DNA of 7,547 nt, taken from NCBI GenBank assembly GCA_903862155.1, contig CAIOXF010000323.1, positions 1 to 7,547 of the forward strand, read 5' to 3'. Origin of the DNA: an uncultured cyanobacterium (GTDB lineage: Bacteria > Cyanobacteriota > Cyanobacteriia > PCC-6307 > Cyanobiaceae). The stretch's first letter is position 1. The number at the start of each line of letters is the position of its first letter. Both the position numbers and the translations under genes were made by a program. Positions 6,033-7,547 of this stretch are shown here, piece after piece. Under the pieces are notes generated by a model. The model saw only the letters and a program-made list of their open reading frames with translations. It was not told where the DNA came from and ran no database searches.

Positions 6033-6563
6033 TCAGCTCCCCACCTGGAGGCCGGTCACCGTGCCGTTGACCCGGAAGTTCTGGCCCTCCAGCTCCACCG
6101 GGGCTCCCACCTTGAGGTTCTGGTTGCCGAACACCACGCCGCCGCCGGTCTTGCGCCCCTGGCCGCTCAGCACGAAGCGAGCATCGAGGGTGCTGAAAAT
6201 CTGCTGGTTGGGGTCGGCAGCGGTCACCACCGTGCCGTTGGGCTGCACCGCCACCAGCCGGCGCTGCAACGGCAGCACCTCCTTGATGCCCACCGAACCG
6301 TGGGGCTGGTTACGAATCACGATCGCCACCTTCCCGTCTTCCCGTGCACCGGCGATCAGGGCAGCGGGATCGGCGGCCGGGATGCCGCGCACATCCACCA
6401 TCACGGTGACCGGCACCATGCTGCCGGTGGCTTTGGCAATCGTGCCGCTGAGCTTCGGGCTCCAGATCACCCCACCGGCTGCCAAGAGCACTGCGGCGGC
6501 GGCACCGAGGTCCACGAGGCTCCACGGGCGCTTGAGCGGGGAGCTGCCGGGCTGAAGCGCCAT
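6033..6563 (-). CDS. DUF4330 family membrane-anchored protein
   Basis: This 176-residue protein has a short basic N-terminus (KRPW at 11-14), a single membrane segment (about 16-34, LVDLGAAAAVLLAAGGVIW) and a remaining domain rich in beta-strand-like sequence, probably outside the cytoplasm given the N-terminal positive charge. Recognisable blocks are VTVMVDVRGIPAADPAALI, VAIVIRNQPHGSVGIKEVLP and the C-terminal GAPVELEGQNFRVNGTVTGL, which match the cyanobacterial DUF4330 pattern. No catalytic motif stands out and no function is established. The fold hint (a membrane anchor plus repeated short strands) would suit a periplasmic or envelope adaptor, which is inference. The ATG at 6563 places the anchor at the very N-terminus as expected. 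It sits 4 nt upstream of dacB, so a link to the cell envelope is reasonable but unproven. Confidence 0.8.
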   Translation of the reverse strand: MALQPGSSPLKRPWSLVDLGAAAAVLLAAGGVIWSPKLSGTIAKATGSMVPVTVMVDVRGIPAADPAALIAGAREDGKVAIVIRNQPHGSVGIKEVLPLQRRLVAVQPNGTVVTAADPNQQIFSTLDARFVLSGQGRKTGGGVVFGNQNLKVGAPVELEGQNFRVNGTVTGLQVGS

Positions 6564-6635
6564 CGAGGTCTGGAGGCTCGAGGCAGTGTACGGAGACTCA
6601 CCAGGCAGGGCCAGCTCTGGCGGCTGGCCGGTGGC
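6564..6635 (-). promoter_or_regulatory. 72-nt gap with a hairpin and a possible -10 box before the DUF4330 gene
   Basis: Just after the DUF1995 stop, GGCCAGC (6609-6615) and GCTGGCC (6623-6629) form a perfect 7-bp stem with a 7-nt loop. No T-run follows on the minus strand, so termination would have to be weak or factor-dependent. Downstream on the minus strand, TACACT (plus 6585-6590) is a good -10 candidate 21 nt before the DUF4330 ATG, but no convincing -35 is seen. The gap may therefore separate a DUF4330-dacB unit from the upstream pair. Assigned by eye only. Confidence 0.3.
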
Positions 6636-7325
6636 TCAGTTGCGCAGGCCTTCGATGAAGGCGTCGATGGCCTTCAGGTTGCCCCTCAGGCCCACCCCTG
6701 CTGCGCCAGCCAGGGCCTGGGCCTGGAGTTCGCCATCGGGCTTCTGCTCAAAGGTGGCCGCCAGCCGGAAGCCATCGGGATCATCGCGGTAGAGCTCCCA
6801 GGGCTCGGGATGGGCCCGGCGCAGGGCGCCGCCATCCACGGGTTGCACCGCGTAGGCCACCTGCCACTGGGAGAGGAAGCCACGGCGGCGCTCCCGGGCC
6901 ACGCTGCCGATCCCCACCGCCGCATCCTCCAAGCGCCCGTTGAGCATCACGATCGGTCCGCGGTGGTTGCCGCAGATGTGTTCAAACTCGGCGTAATCTG
7001 CCGGCGACGGGGCCACCGCCAGGATCAACCCCTCGCTCTGGCTGCCCTCGGGCTGACGCAGCAGCACGCCGAAGTCGAGGGTGCGTTCAGCCAGGTCGGC
7101 CCCATCACGGCGGGCCAGGGCGGCGGCGCCAGCATCGGGAAACAGCAGCCGCGGCTCCAAACCCGCCTCCACCAGAGCCCGGGTGAGGCGCAGAGCCACC
7201 GGCAACACCCGCAGCCCCTCAAAGCGCCACTCCACGCTCCAGCGCCCGTTGGCATCGGCGGCGAGGGCGGAGCGAAGCGCCTCAAGCGCTTGGGCTTCGG
7301 CAGCGCGCAGATCGGCCGGAAGCAT
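6636..7325 (-). CDS. DUF1995 family protein
   Basis: This 229-residue soluble protein, with no signal peptide or membrane segment, matches the DUF1995 domain shared by cyanobacteria and chloroplasts. Typical blocks are a helical N-terminus with a run of acidic and Ala residues (1-25), RWSVEWRFEGLRVLPVALRL (28-47), LLFPDAGAAALARRD, and the strongly conserved stretch NGRLEDAAVGIGSVARERRR followed by FLSQWQVAYAVQPV and PEPWELYRDDPDGFRL. In plants the domain occurs in LPA3, a factor for photosystem II accumulation, and in a plastid adenylate kinase-like protein; the biochemical role of the domain is not settled. A part in photosynthetic complex maintenance is inferred from those relatives only. 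The ATG at 7325 is followed by the expected LPADL start. It lies 25 nt after the cysteine desulfurase stop, consistent with co-transcription. Codon use looks like that of its neighbours. Confidence 0.86.
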   Translation of the reverse strand: MLPADLRAAEAQALEALRSALAADANGRWSVEWRFEGLRVLPVALRLTRALVEAGLEPRLLFPDAGAAALARRDGADLAERTLDFGVLLRQPEGSQSEGLILAVAPSPADYAEFEHICGNHRGPIVMLNGRLEDAAVGIGSVARERRRGFLSQWQVAYAVQPVDGGALRRAHPEPWELYRDDPDGFRLAATFEQKPDGELQAQALAGAAGVGLRGNLKAIDAFIEGLRN

Positions 7326-7350
7326 GGGCGGGATTCGGATGGGGCCGACC

Positions 7351-7547
7351 CTACGGTTCGTGGCTCTCCACCCGGCGAATGGCCCGCTGGATCAGCTCCG
7401 GCACCGATGCCAGATCGGCCGCATGGAGCCAGGGGCCGAGGCTGAGCCGCAGCCCACTGGCTGCTTCCGCGTCCGGATAGCCCAGGGCCAGCAGCACCGG
7501 GCTGGCACTGGAGCCGCTGCTGCTGCAGGCCGAGCCGCTGCTTGCAG
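7351..7547 (-). CDS. Cysteine desulfurase (NifS/IscS-like, group I), C-terminal part (start outside window)
   Basis: The last 65 codons plus the TAG stop of a minus-strand gene enter the window. The translation reads ASSGSACSSSGSSASPVLLA, then LGYPDAEAASGLRLSLGPWL and ADLASVPELIQRAIRRVE to the end. The SGSACSS loop carries the catalytic cysteine of class V, PLP-dependent cysteine desulfurases of the NifS/IscS group, and the distance from that Cys to the following PVLLALG helix equals the usual one. The later SLRLSLG-like strand and C-terminal helix also fit. Such enzymes take sulfur from cysteine as a persulfide for Fe-S clusters and other sulfur cofactors. The PLP lysine and the rest of the protein lie outside the window, so the exact subtype (housekeeping IscS versus another NifS-like copy) cannot be set. 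It is upstream of and close to the DUF1995 gene. Confidence 0.85.
   Translation of the reverse strand, partial: ASSGSACSSSGSSASPVLLALGYPDAEAASGLRLSLGPWLHAADLASVPELIQRAIRRVESHEP

Noticed and set aside
5006..6070. 354-codon open frame on the plus strand opposite dacB
   Set aside because: dacB carries all three S13 motifs in the other direction. This frame is Gln/Gly/His-rich shadow without recognisable motifs.
5970..7445. 491-codon open frame on the plus strand
   Set aside because: It is antisense to three recognisable genes (the 5' end of dacB, DUF4330 and DUF1995) and into the desulfurase end. Its translation is low-complexity His/Gly/Ala-rich, typical of antisense frames in GC-rich DNA, with no domain.
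1..7547. Defence island, mobile element, CRISPR array, tRNA or att site
   Set aside because: No repeat array, transposase, integrase, toxin-antitoxin or restriction motif is visible, and every long stretch is accounted for by housekeeping or conserved cyanobacterial genes.

Overview
The window is dense, GC-rich bacterial DNA (roughly two thirds G+C by eye) that reads best as the chromosome of a unicellular picocyanobacterium of the Synechococcus/Cyanobium group. The grounds are several protein families typical of cyanobacteria or of cyanobacteria plus plastids: DUF1995, DUF4330, a flavin reductase ending in TGWNYGG, a UvrC with the cyanobacterial-looking stretch FPLRQRPQPLYRDRTCLNFD, and a DivIVA-like coiled-coil protein translationally coupled to coaD. 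I found no copy of the cyanobacterial HIP1 palindrome GCGATCGC; marine picocyanobacteria often lack it. The exact genus is an inference.

Left part (1-3218, minus strand): four closely packed genes read leftwards. They are a flavin reductase-domain protein, uvrC (nucleotide excision repair endonuclease), a small secreted four-cysteine protein, and the N-terminal 115 residues of an FeS-BCP/(6-4) photolyase-type flavoprotein that runs out of the window. Spacings of 13 nt, -4 nt (TTGA overlap) and 2 nt indicate one operon, with two UV-damage repair functions and a possible flavin-reducing partner.

Middle (3219-4713): a 75-nt divergent intergenic region holds a GC-rich hairpin. The plus strand then carries coaD (phosphopantetheine adenylyltransferase, coenzyme A synthesis), which overlaps by 8 nt a gene for a 304-residue Gln-rich coiled-coil protein of DivIVA-like character.

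Right part (4733-7547, minus strand): the C-terminus of a group I (NifS/IscS-like) cysteine desulfurase, a DUF1995 protein, a DUF4330 membrane-anchored protein and a periplasmic D-Ala-D-Ala carboxypeptidase of the PBP4/S13 family (dacB). Spacings are 25, 72 and 4 nt, so this is probably one or two transcription units. It ends convergently, 19 nt from the coiled-coil gene.

I see no tRNA or rRNA gene, insertion sequence, CRISPR array, prophage or defence cassette. This is ordinary core-genome DNA. The points most worth a second look are the UV-repair gene grouping, the loss of one candidate Fe-S cysteine in UvrC, the small secreted protein in the repair operon, and the unstudied coiled-coil, DUF1995 and DUF4330 genes.
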